A DNA stretch of 64,000 bases from Pseudidiomarina terrestris (GCF_030466405.1 NZ_JAGGJF010000005.1:62001-126000), one strand, 5' to 3'; counted from the first letter of the stretch, positions 51,867 through 60,772 are shown. Program-made: numbers and translations. Notes: generated by a model from the letters alone, not told the origin.

Positions 51867-53294
51867 ATGCGCTGGCGTATTACCGCAAGCATCTTGGCAG
51901 TCTTCGCACTGGCTTTTCTAAGTGTCAGTCTGATAACAGGTATGGGGGGCGCAACCGCGTTGTATGGCTGGGGATTTGGATTGACCCCACTGAGCGCAGG
52001 TTTTGCCGCGATGATCAGCTTCATTGGTTTTGTGGTGGTGCGCTTTGCTGCCGTACAAATGCGAGACGAGCATGAAGGGGCCCGGTTCCATCGCTGGCTG
52101 ATGGCGGTACTTATCGCCATCCTGTTCACTGCCGTCAGCGACCACTTTTTGCTGTTCTGGTTGGGGTGGGTCGGTGTCAGTCTGAGTTTGCACCGCTTGC
52201 TGGTGTTTTATCCTGAGCGCCCACGCGCGCAACTGGCCGCGCACAAAAAGTTTATTTTTGCCCGCCTGGCTGAAACCTCTCTGGGGGCAGCCCTAGTTGG
52301 TTTATGGTGGCAGTTTGACGTGCTCTACATTTCCGAGTTATCCGCTCTGGCGCTGCTGGATAGCCCAGCAACTCAATGGATAGCGATACTGTTGGTCATT
52401 GTTGCCTTATTAAAGTGCGCGCAATTGCCGATGCACGGCTGGTTGTTGCAAGTGGTCGAGGCTCCTACCGCGGTCTCAGCACTGCTGCATGCTGGCATTA
52501 TTAATCTCGGTGGTTTTTTACTCCTGCAATTTTCCTCGTTGCTTACCGATGCACCCGTAGCCCGCTGGCTGTTAGCGATTGTTGCGGGCATCAGTATGCT
52601 GGTGGCCGCGACGGTGACCATGACCCGCATCAGTGTGAAAGTGCGCCTGGCCTGGTCCACGGTAGCGCAAATGGCGTTAATGCTGGTGGAGATCAGCCTT
52701 GGTTACTACACCCTGGCGGCACTGCATTTACTGGCGCACTCGTGCTACAAGGCCTATGCCTTTTTGACCTCAGGTTCCGCAGTTGAACAACGCGAGCGAC
52801 AACGCTTCGTGCAACTTGGCCTGCCGCCTTTTGCTGCAGTCATTGGCGGTGTGTTAGCGGTGCTGGGTTTAGTCACAGGCTTGGTCATCAGTACCTTTGA
52901 ATTTGATTATATTGCGCCCTGGCTAGCGGTGAGTCTGGCGCTTGGGCTGTGGTTGTCGACCATGTTTGAGCGGTTCAGGTTCAGTGAGTTACTGCGGGCA
53001 CTATGTGCCGCAGTGGTGTGGTTTGGCGTTTATCTCATCGCGACCTGGGCCCTTAGCCAGCAATTAAAATTCGCTCAGGCTCCGTATTTGTGGCAGCTGG
53101 ATGTCTGGATCTGCACGGTCTTGCTTGGTATCACGGCGGTCTACCTGTGGTTGCTGTATCGGCCTCAGTCGGCGCACAGCAGCCGCTTGTTCGTGGCACT
53201 GAACGCCGGGCTCTACCTCGACGAATGGGCGACACGGCTAACCTTGACCATTTGGCCCTTACGCACAACGAACTCAAAAGGAGTCTCATCATGA
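51867..53294 (+). CDS. dabB: proton-conducting membrane subunit DabB
   Basis: DabB is an NADH-dehydrogenase subunit L/antiporter-like membrane protein that couples ion flow to CO2 hydration by DabA. The 475-residue protein has about thirteen helices and typical proton-channel stretches, including LLKCAQLPMHGWLLQVVEAPTAVSALLHAGIINLGGFLLLQFS near residue 190. The HLLAHSCYKAYAFLTSGSAVEQ block near residue 295 includes the conserved His and Lys. Start 51867 has GGAGG 4-5 nt upstream and is favoured over 51849. Its stop overlaps the dabA start (ATGA). Confidence 0.9.
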   Translation: MRWRITASILAVFALAFLSVSLITGMGGATALYGWGFGLTPLSAGFAAMISFIGFVVVRFAAVQMRDEHEGARFHRWLMAVLIAILFTAVSDHFLLFWLGWVGVSLSLHRLLVFYPERPRAQLAAHKKFIFARLAETSLGAALVGLWWQFDVLYISELSALALLDSPATQWIAILLVIVALLKCAQLPMHGWLLQVVEAPTAVSALLHAGIINLGGFLLLQFSSLLTDAPVARWLLAIVAGISMLVAATVTMTRISVKVRLAWSTVAQMALMLVEISLGYYTLAALHLLAHSCYKAYAFLTSGSAVEQRERQRFVQLGLPPFAAVIGGVLAVLGLVTGLVISTFEFDYIAPWLAVSLALGLWLSTMFERFRFSELLRALCAAVVWFGVYLIATWALSQQLKFAQAPYLWQLDVWICTVLLGITAVYLWLLYRPQSAHSSRLFVALNAGLYLDEWATRLTLTIWPLRTTNSKGVSS

Positions 53295-55636
53295 CAGCAA
53301 TGCCCGCTGAGTGTTTGCAACAGCCTGATCTTGAGGCTTTAGTGGCTGCCGCGACCGCGGAGGTGGCGCCCAGCTGGCCATTGGATCGCAGCATCGCGGT
53401 CAACCCGTGGTGGCAGCAACGCGACCGCTCTGTGCAGGACGTCGCCGCGGAACAACAGGCCTGGTTTGGGATCCCGATGCTGATGCCGGCGACGCCAGCT
53501 GGCGAAGCAGTGCCCGAATGGGCTGGCTCAGTGGCGGCAGTACAGGATGTGAACCTGCGGCAGAAGGGTGCGCGCGCCTTGCCCTGGCTGACCGAGATTA
53601 AACAGCAGATGAGCCAGTTCTGTGCCCTGTGGGCAAGTTATCCAGAACAAGTTGCACAGGATCAGAATATCAACGAGCGGATGTACAAGCAGTGGTTGAC
53701 GATTACCCGGCAGGATCGCGGTATTCAGTTGTTGCTGAATAATAAGAATGTGAAACGCCAGTTGCAGGCCTTGCCGACCGACTATCAGGCGTTGTATCAG
53801 CAGGCGTTGCAGCTGCCACTGGACGAAGCTCAATGGTCCGTTTATCTGCAAGTGCTGCTGCATGATATTTATGGTTGGGCGAGCGTCTTTGCGCAGCGTC
53901 GCTGGCAACGCGAACTGGAACAGCAGCCACGGTTCAATGATGAGCTTACGCAGTTATTGACCATCCGCCTGGCCTGGGACCTGGTCTGTTGGCACAGCGT
54001 CAGTACTGAAACACGGCAACAATTTGAACGGCAATGGGCCGCTTACGAACAGGTCAAAGCAGAGGTGAAGCAGCAGCAGGCCCCACTTTGGCAGCGTCAG
54101 CAGCACTGCGAGTGGCGCTACCAGCAGCAGTTAGCTGCGCAATTGCAGCGCCCTTGTGACACCCGATCGGAGCGCCCGGAAATGCAAGCGGTGTTGTGCA
54201 TTGACGTACGCTCTGAGCCGATGCGACGGGCACTGGAAGCGCAATCTGAGAGTATCCAGACGCTGGGTTTCGCCGGCTTTTTCGGCCTGCCCGTCGAGTA
54301 CCAGATCAGCCCCGGCTACAGCAAACCCCAATTACCAGGCCTTCTTGCTCCACAATGGCAGGTGTGCCAACCGGATGATGCGGAGAGTCAGCGTAAACAC
54401 ATCGAAACCTGGCGTTCAGCGAGCTGGCACCGGGCCCATGAAAGTCCCGCAGGGGCCTATGGCTGGGTTGAAATGAGCGGCCTGACCAAGGCCTGGAAAT
54501 TATTAAAACGTAGCCTTACCTATAAGCCACAGCGTCGGGTGGCCAGCCCGGGTATGAACCAACAGGCGTGGCAAATCAGCCGCGCCGGTCAACCTGAGAG
54601 CGCGGCGGAGTTGGCTCAGCTTGCCGCGAATGCGTTAAAGGGTATGGGGCTTACGGCTAACTTTGCGCCGCATGTTTTGCTGGTGGGGCACAGCGCCTCA
54701 ACGCGTAACAATCCCCATGCTGCCAGCCTTGAATGTGGTGCCTGCGGCGGGCAATCCGGTTCAGCAAATGCCCAGGTGCTGGCTCAGATCCTGAATCAAA
54801 ACGAGGTGCGCGCGGTGCTTTCAGAGCAACACGGGATCACCGTTCCGGCAAGCACTGAGTTTCTGCCAGGCTTGCACGATACCACTCAGCAGCAACTCAA
54901 TCTGTTGAGCCCCTGCAGTGACGACAAGCTGCAGGGTTGGCTCGAAAAAGCCAATACGCAAGCTCAGCGCGAACAACTGCAGCGGTTGTCGCCCGGATCA
55001 CATAAAGACGATCAACAGACCTGTTCCGTGCAGTTGCAAAAGCGTGCGGGCAGCTGGGCAGAGGTACGTCCCGAGTGGGGGCTGGCGCGCAATGCGGCAA
55101 TTATCTTTGCACCACGCGCCGCCACCCGGAACTGTCATTTCGATGCGCGTGCCTTTCTCCATGATTATCACGCAGAGCAAGACCCGGAACAGCAGATCCT
55201 GACCCAGCTGATGACAGCGCCAATGGTAGTCGCCCACTGGATTAATATGCAGTACTACGCCTCAACGGTAGCGCCACAGCAGTTCGGTAGCGGTAATAAA
55301 TTATTGCATAACGTGGTGGCAGATGGACTAGGAGTCTTTGAGGGCAATGGTGGCGATATCCGTATCGGCTTATCCCGACAATCTCTACATGATGGCGAAA
55401 ACTGGTACCACGAACCACTGCGGCTGACAGTTGTTATCGCTGCCAGCCAAACAGCGATTGACCGGGTGATCAGTGAACAGCCAGTGGTGCGGCAGCTGAT
55501 CGACAACGAATGGCTGTATCTGTGGCAGTGGCAACCCGAACAGCAACTCCAGCCGCAGCAACGTAGTGCCACTGGTTGGAAACCTGTAGAGGATTCGCAA
55601 CAGGCAATGAATTCAAAAAGAGAGGAAAGAGCATGA
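53291..55636 (+). CDS. dabA: inorganic carbon accumulation subunit DabA (DUF2309)
   Basis: DabA is a zinc-dependent, beta-carbonic-anhydrase-like subunit that converts CO2 to bicarbonate one way, driven by the ion gradient through DabB. The 781-residue protein has the expected zinc and active-site residues: Cys303 and Asp305 in VLCIDVRSEPMRR, His467 in VLLVGHSAST and Cys482 in LECGACGG. The spacing of His to Cys is the 15 residues I recall for Halothiobacillus DabA. The start overlaps the dabB stop. A second overlap joins it to the threonylcarbamoyl-AMP synthase gene. An upstream in-frame ORF at 53090 lies inside dabB and is ignored. Confidence 0.93.
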   Translation: MTAMPAECLQQPDLEALVAAATAEVAPSWPLDRSIAVNPWWQQRDRSVQDVAAEQQAWFGIPMLMPATPAGEAVPEWAGSVAAVQDVNLRQKGARALPWLTEIKQQMSQFCALWASYPEQVAQDQNINERMYKQWLTITRQDRGIQLLLNNKNVKRQLQALPTDYQALYQQALQLPLDEAQWSVYLQVLLHDIYGWASVFAQRRWQRELEQQPRFNDELTQLLTIRLAWDLVCWHSVSTETRQQFERQWAAYEQVKAEVKQQQAPLWQRQQHCEWRYQQQLAAQLQRPCDTRSERPEMQAVLCIDVRSEPMRRALEAQSESIQTLGFAGFFGLPVEYQISPGYSKPQLPGLLAPQWQVCQPDDAESQRKHIETWRSASWHRAHESPAGAYGWVEMSGLTKAWKLLKRSLTYKPQRRVASPGMNQQAWQISRAGQPESAAELAQLAANALKGMGLTANFAPHVLLVGHSASTRNNPHAASLECGACGGQSGSANAQVLAQILNQNEVRAVLSEQHGITVPASTEFLPGLHDTTQQQLNLLSPCSDDKLQGWLEKANTQAQREQLQRLSPGSHKDDQQTCSVQLQKRAGSWAEVRPEWGLARNAAIIFAPRAATRNCHFDARAFLHDYHAEQDPEQQILTQLMTAPMVVAHWINMQYYASTVAPQQFGSGNKLLHNVVADGLGVFEGNGGDIRIGLSRQSLHDGENWYHEPLRLTVVIAASQTAIDRVISEQPVVRQLIDNEWLYLWQWQPEQQLQPQQRSATGWKPVEDSQQAMNSKREERA

Positions 55637-56577
55637 CGCTGGTACTCCAGGCTGACAACGATACACATCTTCAGCACGCCGGACGGCTGCTGACCCTTGG
55701 TGGCATCGTCGCAGTTCCGACTGAAACCGTTTACGGTTTGGCGGCAGATGCGACCAATACTGACGCTATTCGTAAAGTTTACGAAGCGAAACAACGCCCG
55801 CAGCAGCATCCGGCGATCGTGCACATCGGCAGCATCGAGCAATTGCCGGACTGGGCGAGTGAACTCCCGGATGTTGCTTATCAGCTGGCCGAGCAGTTTT
55901 GGCCGGGCCCATTAACCTTGCTACTAAAGCGGCATCCGCGGGTATCACCCTTGATTACTGGTGGTAGCCACAGTATTGCCGTGCGGCTGCCAGCGCAGGT
56001 GCAGTTACAACAGTTGCTCAAGCAACATCGGTTGGGGGTGATTGCGCCCTCGGCGAATATGCACCAGCAGCTGAGCCCCACCACCAGCGCGCATGTACTG
56101 GAGCAACTGGAAGGTAAAATTGACGCGGTGCTCGATGGCGGGCGCTGTCAGGTGGGTATTGAATCGACCATTGTCGATTTGCGCGATATTGACAATGGTA
56201 TACAGATACTACGACCGGGTCCTGTTACCGCCAGGCAAATCGGTGGCGTGCTGAAGCAGAAGGTGCATGCGCCTGCGGAACACGATGTTGCCGTGGCCGG
56301 CAATATGGCCAGACATTATCAGCCAAAGGCGCAATTGCGGTGGTTGCACAATCCTGAAGAGGCCAAAGGTGGCGTCATTTTAGTGCGCAAAGTACGTCAG
56401 GACTGGCCTGCCGGACAGCAAGAACTGGGGGCCACACCAGCGCAGTACGCGCATGCGCTGTACTACGCTTTACATCAGTTGGATCAGCAGCAGCAGACCA
56501 TCATCTGGCTGGAACCCTTACCTGAAGGTGAAGAGTGGCAAGCCCTACGCAACCGGCTTGACCGCGCTACCCAGTAG
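55633..56577 (+). CDS. L-threonylcarbamoyladenylate synthase, Sua5 type
   Basis: The protein makes threonylcarbamoyl-AMP from threonine, bicarbonate and ATP for the t6A tRNA modification. The YrdC-like half spans residues 1-200, with GGIVAVPTETVYGLAADAT near residue 26, the KVYEAKQRPQQHP motif near residue 50 (the usual Ser after RP is Gln), and APSAN near residue 139. The extra C-terminal Sua5 domain (about 225-310) distinguishes it from TsaC. The 314-residue size suits Sua5. Its ATG overlaps the dabA stop, placing a bicarbonate-using enzyme in the DAB operon. Confidence 0.88.
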   Translation: MTLVLQADNDTHLQHAGRLLTLGGIVAVPTETVYGLAADATNTDAIRKVYEAKQRPQQHPAIVHIGSIEQLPDWASELPDVAYQLAEQFWPGPLTLLLKRHPRVSPLITGGSHSIAVRLPAQVQLQQLLKQHRLGVIAPSANMHQQLSPTTSAHVLEQLEGKIDAVLDGGRCQVGIESTIVDLRDIDNGIQILRPGPVTARQIGGVLKQKVHAPAEHDVAVAGNMARHYQPKAQLRWLHNPEEAKGGVILVRKVRQDWPAGQQELGATPAQYAHALYYALHQLDQQQQTIIWLEPLPEGEEWQALRNRLDRATQ

Positions 56578-57615
56578 GCTCAGCGTGGCAGCATCGGCGT
56601 CCAGTTCGACCACATGACCCACCGGCAAAATATGATTGTCGCGAATGTGGCCAAACTGAGCGCCGGTGTAGGTCGGTACGCCGAGTGGCTTAAAGTAGTG
56701 TTCAAACACCTCGTGCAAGGTGAAACTGCCGAAGCCGCCACCTGGGTCGCACTCGGTACAATGGCCGAATACAATTCCGGCCACATCATCAAGATGACCG
56801 GCAAGTTGCAGCTGCGATAAGAAGCGGTCGATGCGATAAATATTCTCGCCGACATCTTCAAGCATCAGAATCTTGCCGCTTAAGTCCGGGAAATAAGGCG
56901 TGCCACACAAGCTGGTGAGCACCGTCAAATTACCACCAACCAGCACACCTTGCGCTTTACCACTGTTCACTGTAGTGGTGCGGTTGGTCATCATGGTCAG
57001 GGTCTCTTCTTTTTCTTTGTAATTGCGCATGGTTGTGGCTTTGCCTGCCATGATCACATCTTTGAATTGCTCGGACTGAAAGTCGGCCCAATAGGAATAG
57101 CCGTTCGGACCATGAAAAGAGACCATGCCGGTTTTTACATAAAGCGCATTCATCAGTGAAGTGATATCGCTGTAGCCCAGCAGTACCTTGTTATTTTGCT
57201 TAATCATATCGTAATCAAGCAACGGCAGAATACGGTTACAACCCCAGCCACCGCGAACGGCGATAACCGCATCGACGCTATCATCGGCAAAGGCCTTATT
57301 CACGTCCTCCGCGCGCTCTTGGTCCGTACCTGAAAGGTAACCATGGCGGCCGAACACGTAGTCACCAAGTTGCACCTTGAAGCCGAGTTTTTCGAAGGTT
57401 TCTTTGGCAATGATGACATGATGGCGGTCTTGCACGGCACTGGCTGGTGCAACCATGCGCACAGTATCGCCGGCTTTCAAAGCTTTGGGCAAGCGACCGG
57501 CATTCAAGGCCGACGAGCCGGCGGCAAAAGGCGACGCAGCAAGCTGTGCAGGAGACATAAATTGTGTTGCAACCGCTCCAGCGGCCAGAGTTTTCATGAA
57601 AGATCTGCGATCCAT
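56545..57615 (-). CDS. LD-carboxypeptidase, S66 family, Tat-exported
   Basis: The 356-residue protein begins with a twin-arginine signal (DRRSFMKTLAAGAVATQF), followed by an S66 serine peptidase domain. The nucleophile Ser is in LLGYSDITSLMNAL near residue 146. A Glu lies in LMLEDVGENIYRIDRFL near residue 250, and a His in GIVFGHCTECDPG near residue 285. S66 enzymes cut the L-Lys/mDAP-D-Ala bond of murein tetrapeptides or similar. The Tat signal places it in the periplasm, unlike cytoplasmic LdcA. It overlaps the convergent Sua5-type gene by 33 bp and is divergent from the M14 peptidase. Confidence 0.86.
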   Translation of the reverse strand: MDRRSFMKTLAAGAVATQFMSPAQLAASPFAAGSSALNAGRLPKALKAGDTVRMVAPASAVQDRHHVIIAKETFEKLGFKVQLGDYVFGRHGYLSGTDQERAEDVNKAFADDSVDAVIAVRGGWGCNRILPLLDYDMIKQNNKVLLGYSDITSLMNALYVKTGMVSFHGPNGYSYWADFQSEQFKDVIMAGKATTMRNYKEKEETLTMMTNRTTTVNSGKAQGVLVGGNLTVLTSLCGTPYFPDLSGKILMLEDVGENIYRIDRFLSQLQLAGHLDDVAGIVFGHCTECDPGGGFGSFTLHEVFEHYFKPLGVPTYTGAQFGHIRDNHILPVGHVVELDADAATLSLLGSAVKPVA

Positions 57616-57748
57616 GACAAGGTTACCTTTTATTAGTCTTAGATTTGGGTCTGTTGAACTTGTGATGGTTGACGCAGTTTGGCGTCAACGGCTACTCTCA
57701 ATCCTAGTAATAATTTATTAGTAATTGAACCCTGAGAAGCAATAAAAA

Positions 57749-59164
57749 ATGAAAAAACTTAGTTTACCCCTTATTTTCAGCGGCTTTATTGCGGCTTCCG
57801 TCATGTCCGCAACTACGCTGGCGCATGATCCAAAAGCTCACAACGAGCACAATCATAGCCATCATCATGATGTTAAGCTCGTCGCCGGATTAGACAAACA
57901 GCAAATTCGTTTTGCTGATATCGAGCCCTTTATTGAGCAGATCAAGCAAAACGATCTGTTTCGCACTGAGCAGGTCGGCAGCTCTTATCAGGGTCGGCCG
58001 ATTTACCGGATCAGTGTCGGCGAAGGCGATACCGTCGTGTTCATGTGGTCACAAATGCACGGTGATGAGTCGACAGCGACGCCAGCTTTGTTCGATTTGA
58101 TGGAAAAAATTGAGAAAGACGAACAGTGGCGCGAAAGCTGGGCCGATGATATCACCCTGCATATGATTCCTATGGTCAATCCGGACGGTGCAGAACTTGC
58201 GCAACGGTACAACGTTCAGGGCATTGATGTGAATCGCGACGCCATGGCATTGCAAACGCCAGAGGGACAGGTATTAATGGCACAGGGCAAAGCCCTGCAA
58301 CCCGATTTCGGCTTTAACTTGCACGACCAAAGCCGTTATTACGAAGTTGGCAACACCGGTAAAACGGCAACCATTTCAGTACTGGCACCAGCCTATAACC
58401 ATGCCAAGGATATTAATGATAGTCGTGGCCGCGCGATGAAACTCATCGGCGATCTGGGTGCGGTAACAGAGGCGATGATCCCGGGCCACGTCGGTCGCTA
58501 TAACGACACGTTCGCGCCGCGAGCTTTCGGTGATAACTTCTCCGCGATGGGGATTAGCACGATTTTAATCGAATCCGGTGCCTACCCGCAGGATCCGAAT
58601 CGCCAGAAGGCCCGTGCGGTTAATGTGACGATGTTGATTCGCGCACTCGACAGTATTGCCAATGAGGCCTACGCGGACGTCACGCTGGAGCCTTACCACA
58701 AGATTCCGATGAATAATTCGAATAGCTTTAAAGATGTGATTTTCGACGACGTGCAGGTGGTGGACGGTGAACACACTTACCGTATCGATATCGGCATCAA
58801 CCGCAGCGCAGATGCGCGTCGCAATGGTTCGATTCGAGAGGTTGGTGATTTATCAGTGTTTCCAGCGTTTGTGCGCCATGACGCGCAGAATCTAACCTAC
58901 AAAGCGGGCAAGGCGTATAGCGTTCCGGCGAAGGGCCTGACGTTGTCACATCATGAATATTTGCAGTTGCTGAAAGAGGGTTTTACCCACTTTAATGGTG
59001 ACGCCGATAAGCTGAATATCAGCACCCACCTACCGGTTTTGGTCAATCCGCGGTCGATCCCTGGATCACGCCCCCAACAAAGGCAGAATGCCACCTTCCT
59101 GTTACAGCAACAGGATGAGGTGGTCGTTGCCGTGTTGGCGGGGGTGGTCATCCAGTTTAATTAA
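57749..59164 (+). CDS. secreted M14 zinc carboxypeptidase
   Basis: The 471-residue protein has a signal peptide (cleavage near TLA-HD), then a His-rich segment (HNEHNHSHHHDVK). The M14 domain contains zinc ligands in WSQMHGDESTATP near residue 111 and a third in FGFNLHDQSRYYE near residue 190. MVNPDGAEL and GIDVNRDA near residue 150 supply substrate-binding Asn and Arg, and IESGAYP near residue 274 holds a Glu of the catalytic site. The specificity is unknown. The N-terminal His cluster may bind metal. It overlaps the convergent low-complexity gene by 8 bp. Confidence 0.88.
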   Translation: MKKLSLPLIFSGFIAASVMSATTLAHDPKAHNEHNHSHHHDVKLVAGLDKQQIRFADIEPFIEQIKQNDLFRTEQVGSSYQGRPIYRISVGEGDTVVFMWSQMHGDESTATPALFDLMEKIEKDEQWRESWADDITLHMIPMVNPDGAELAQRYNVQGIDVNRDAMALQTPEGQVLMAQGKALQPDFGFNLHDQSRYYEVGNTGKTATISVLAPAYNHAKDINDSRGRAMKLIGDLGAVTEAMIPGHVGRYNDTFAPRAFGDNFSAMGISTILIESGAYPQDPNRQKARAVNVTMLIRALDSIANEAYADVTLEPYHKIPMNNSNSFKDVIFDDVQVVDGEHTYRIDIGINRSADARRNGSIREVGDLSVFPAFVRHDAQNLTYKAGKAYSVPAKGLTLSHHEYLQLLKEGFTHFNGDADKLNISTHLPVLVNPRSIPGSRPQQRQNATFLLQQQDEVVVAVLAGVVIQFN

Positions 59165-59621
59165 TGCTTCCAGGCGGTGACTCACGGTTGCCGCCTTTTT
59201 TCTTCTTAGACGTTTTCTTTTCAGTACTCTCTTCAGTACTTGCTTCAGTACTTGCTTCAGTACTGTCTTCAGTACTTTCTTCAGTACTTTCTTCGGTCCG
59301 TTCGGCACGCTGCTGGACGACGTGGGCCGCTTCATGAGCAGCAGCTGCTGGCTTAGCGTCATCGTCTGCGGTGGTATCGAGCACGCTGTCATCGTCTGAA
59401 TCCGCATCGATAAAGTCAGGGTTATCATCGTTTTGACCAGCAGAGAGGTTAAGCTTGGGCGTGGTTTTATCCATTCTCTTCATTTTTTTCTTCGGGGGGT
59501 CTTCGCTTGCTTTGGTCTCAGTTGACTCTTTTGATTGAGTTGCGTCCTGTGTTTGTGCAAGGACGGTTGTCGCGCTTAATGCAAACGCAGCGGTAATAAA
59601 AATAGATAGAATTCGGTTCAT
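59157..59621 (-). CDS. secreted low-complexity protein with an HEAAHVVQQRA motif
   Basis: The 154-residue protein has a signal peptide (cleavage near VLA-QT). Charged low-complexity segments rich in Asp, Glu, Lys and Thr follow, with an HExxH-type sequence HEAAHVVQQRA at 96-106, and then STE[E/D/A] repeats (112-134) and a Lys-rich tail. The motif equals the core of DUF4157 (eCIS-core zincin-like) domains, but no other part of that domain is visible. The repeats are encoded by a 12-bp tandem array. AGGAGG lies 7 nt before the start. Function is unknown, and the sequence looks fast-evolving. Confidence 0.65.
   Translation of the reverse strand: MNRILSIFITAAFALSATTVLAQTQDATQSKESTETKASEDPPKKKMKRMDKTTPKLNLSAGQNDDNPDFIDADSDDDSVLDTTADDDAKPAAAAHEAAHVVQQRAERTEESTEESTEDSTEASTEASTEESTEKKTSKKKKGGNRESPPGSIN
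59221..59298. repeat. 12-bp tandem repeat, six copies plus a degenerate one
   Basis: TCAGTACTNNCT recurs at 12-bp steps from 59221 to 59292, with a seventh copy (TCGGTCCG) degraded. It encodes the STE[E/D/A] repeats of the secreted protein on the minus strand and contains AGTACT palindromes. Copy number changes would add or remove four residues without shifting frame. Confidence 0.85.
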
Positions 59622-59738
59622 TTGCTTGCCTCCTTTGGCATGGTGTCACCTTATAGGTTTAGCTCATGTACAAAAATTAACCTAGTCCTGATGGAGTTAA
59701 GACTGTGCAAAGCGGCTTTATATTCTTACTCAGCCAAC

Positions 59739-59750
59739 TATAGTTATAGT
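59739..59750 (+). promoter_or_regulatory. tandem TATAGT hexamers before the second BON gene
   Basis: TATAGT occurs twice in a row, 40 bp before the BON start, and AACTATAGTT is a 10-bp palindrome over the first copy. A convincing -35 is not visible. It resembles the palindromic core before the first BON gene. Confidence 0.35.
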
Positions 59751-59789
59751 GGAACAGCAATTTTTTTACTCGAAATGAGGAGGAATCTC

Positions 59790-60140
59790 ATGAAGATAAG
59801 AAACGTATTTGCATCGTTAGCCTCAGTGTTCGCGCTAGCTTTCGGTACTGCTGCCGTAGCGACAACGCCAATCGAGCCAGCCGCACAGGCGACGGAAGTT
59901 GCGACCCAGGACGGTGGTGACCATGTCAGTGATGCGGCGATTAATGCCAAGGTTCAAAGCAAACTGATGGCGCTCGAAAGTGCTGCGCAGGTCACTGTCG
60001 AAACGACTGGTGGTGTGGTTACCTTAACCGGCGAAGTCCCCACTCACGACGCTTATATTGAACTTGAACGGCTCGCTCGCGATACTGAAGGTGTAGTAGG
60101 TGTGCGTAATCAGTTGAGCGTAAAGGAAGAAGCTAACTGA
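59790..60140 (+). CDS. BON domain periplasmic protein (second copy)
   Basis: The 116-residue protein has a signal peptide (cleavage near AVA-TT) and one BON domain, from HVSDAAINAKVQSKLMALESAAQVTVETTGGVVTLTGEV near residue 46 to GVVGVRNQLSV. It is a paralogue of the protein at 48832-49206. An ORF reading back to a TTG at 59622 is rejected because the ATG at 59790 has a strong GAGGAGGA binding site and starts the signal peptide. A terminator follows. It probably acts in envelope stress tolerance, by analogy with OsmY. Confidence 0.87.
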   Translation: MKIRNVFASLASVFALAFGTAAVATTPIEPAAQATEVATQDGGDHVSDAAINAKVQSKLMALESAAQVTVETTGGVVTLTGEVPTHDAYIELERLARDTEGVVGVRNQLSVKEEAN

Positions 60141-60183
60141 TAGAGCTGGCTGATGAAATTAGCCAACGTAGATTGTGTCCATA

Positions 60184-60217
60184 AGCCCCATGCTTCTCAT
60201 GTTGCATGGGGCTTTTT
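60184..60217 (+). terminator. intrinsic terminator of the second BON gene
   Basis: AGCCCCATGC and GCATGGGGCT form a perfect 10-bp stem around a 10-nt loop, followed by TTTTT. It ends 15 bp before the next gene, so that gene likely needs its own promoter or partial read-through. Confidence 0.88.
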
Positions 60218-60232
60218 GACAGGGAGATGATG

Positions 60233-60772
60233 ATGAATGCAACTACTGTTTTGGACTTTTGGTTCAGCGAACTGTCCGCGAAAGACTGGTTCAGCAAAAA
60301 TGACCAGTTAGACAAGCGTATTGCCAATCGCTTTGGCGAGGTGCTTGCAGCTGCAAAGGAAGGGGAATGCTGGCAATGGCGTGAAAGCGCGCGTGGACGG
60401 CTGGCGGAGATCATCGTACTCGACCAATTCTCCCGTAATATTTATCGTGACTCCCCAGGCGCCTTTGCGCAGGACCCCATGGCCTTAATACTCGCCCAGG
60501 AAGCCGTTGCACTGGGAGTCGACAGGGAGTTAAAAGCCGCCGAGAAAGCATTTTTGTACATGCCGTACATGCATAGTGAATCGTTGGTCATTCATGAACA
60601 AGCCCTGCGGCTTTACAAGCAACCCGGCCTTGAGAATAACTATGATTTTGAGGTGAAGCATCTGGATATTCTTAAGCGTTTTGGCCGTTATCCCCATCGG
60701 AACGCAGCTTTAGGGCGCACCTCCAGCGCTGCAGAGCAAGAATTCCTGGTGCAGCCGGACTCCAGCTTTTAA
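60233..60772 (+). CDS. DUF924 family protein
   Basis: The 179-residue cytoplasmic protein has the DUF924 pattern: TVLDFWFSELSAKDWFSKNDQLDKRIANRFGEV at the start, RGRLAEIIVLDQFSRNIYRDSPGAFAQDPMAL near residue 56, and a helical C-terminal half with YMPYMHSE and HLDILKRFGRYPHRNAALGR. The fold is helical and TPR-like, and its function is unknown. Three ATGs are in a row (60227, 60230, 60233). AGGGAG is closest to the first, so 60233, with a 6-nt spacing, is favoured. Confidence 0.83.
   Translation: MNATTVLDFWFSELSAKDWFSKNDQLDKRIANRFGEVLAAAKEGECWQWRESARGRLAEIIVLDQFSRNIYRDSPGAFAQDPMALILAQEAVALGVDRELKAAEKAFLYMPYMHSESLVIHEQALRLYKQPGLENNYDFEVKHLDILKRFGRYPHRNAALGRTSSAAEQEFLVQPDSSF

Noticed and set aside
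59157-59621. Calling the low-complexity protein a metalloprotease or eCIS toxin
   Set aside because: Only the HEAAHVVQQRA motif is present. No third zinc ligand or remaining domain can be seen.
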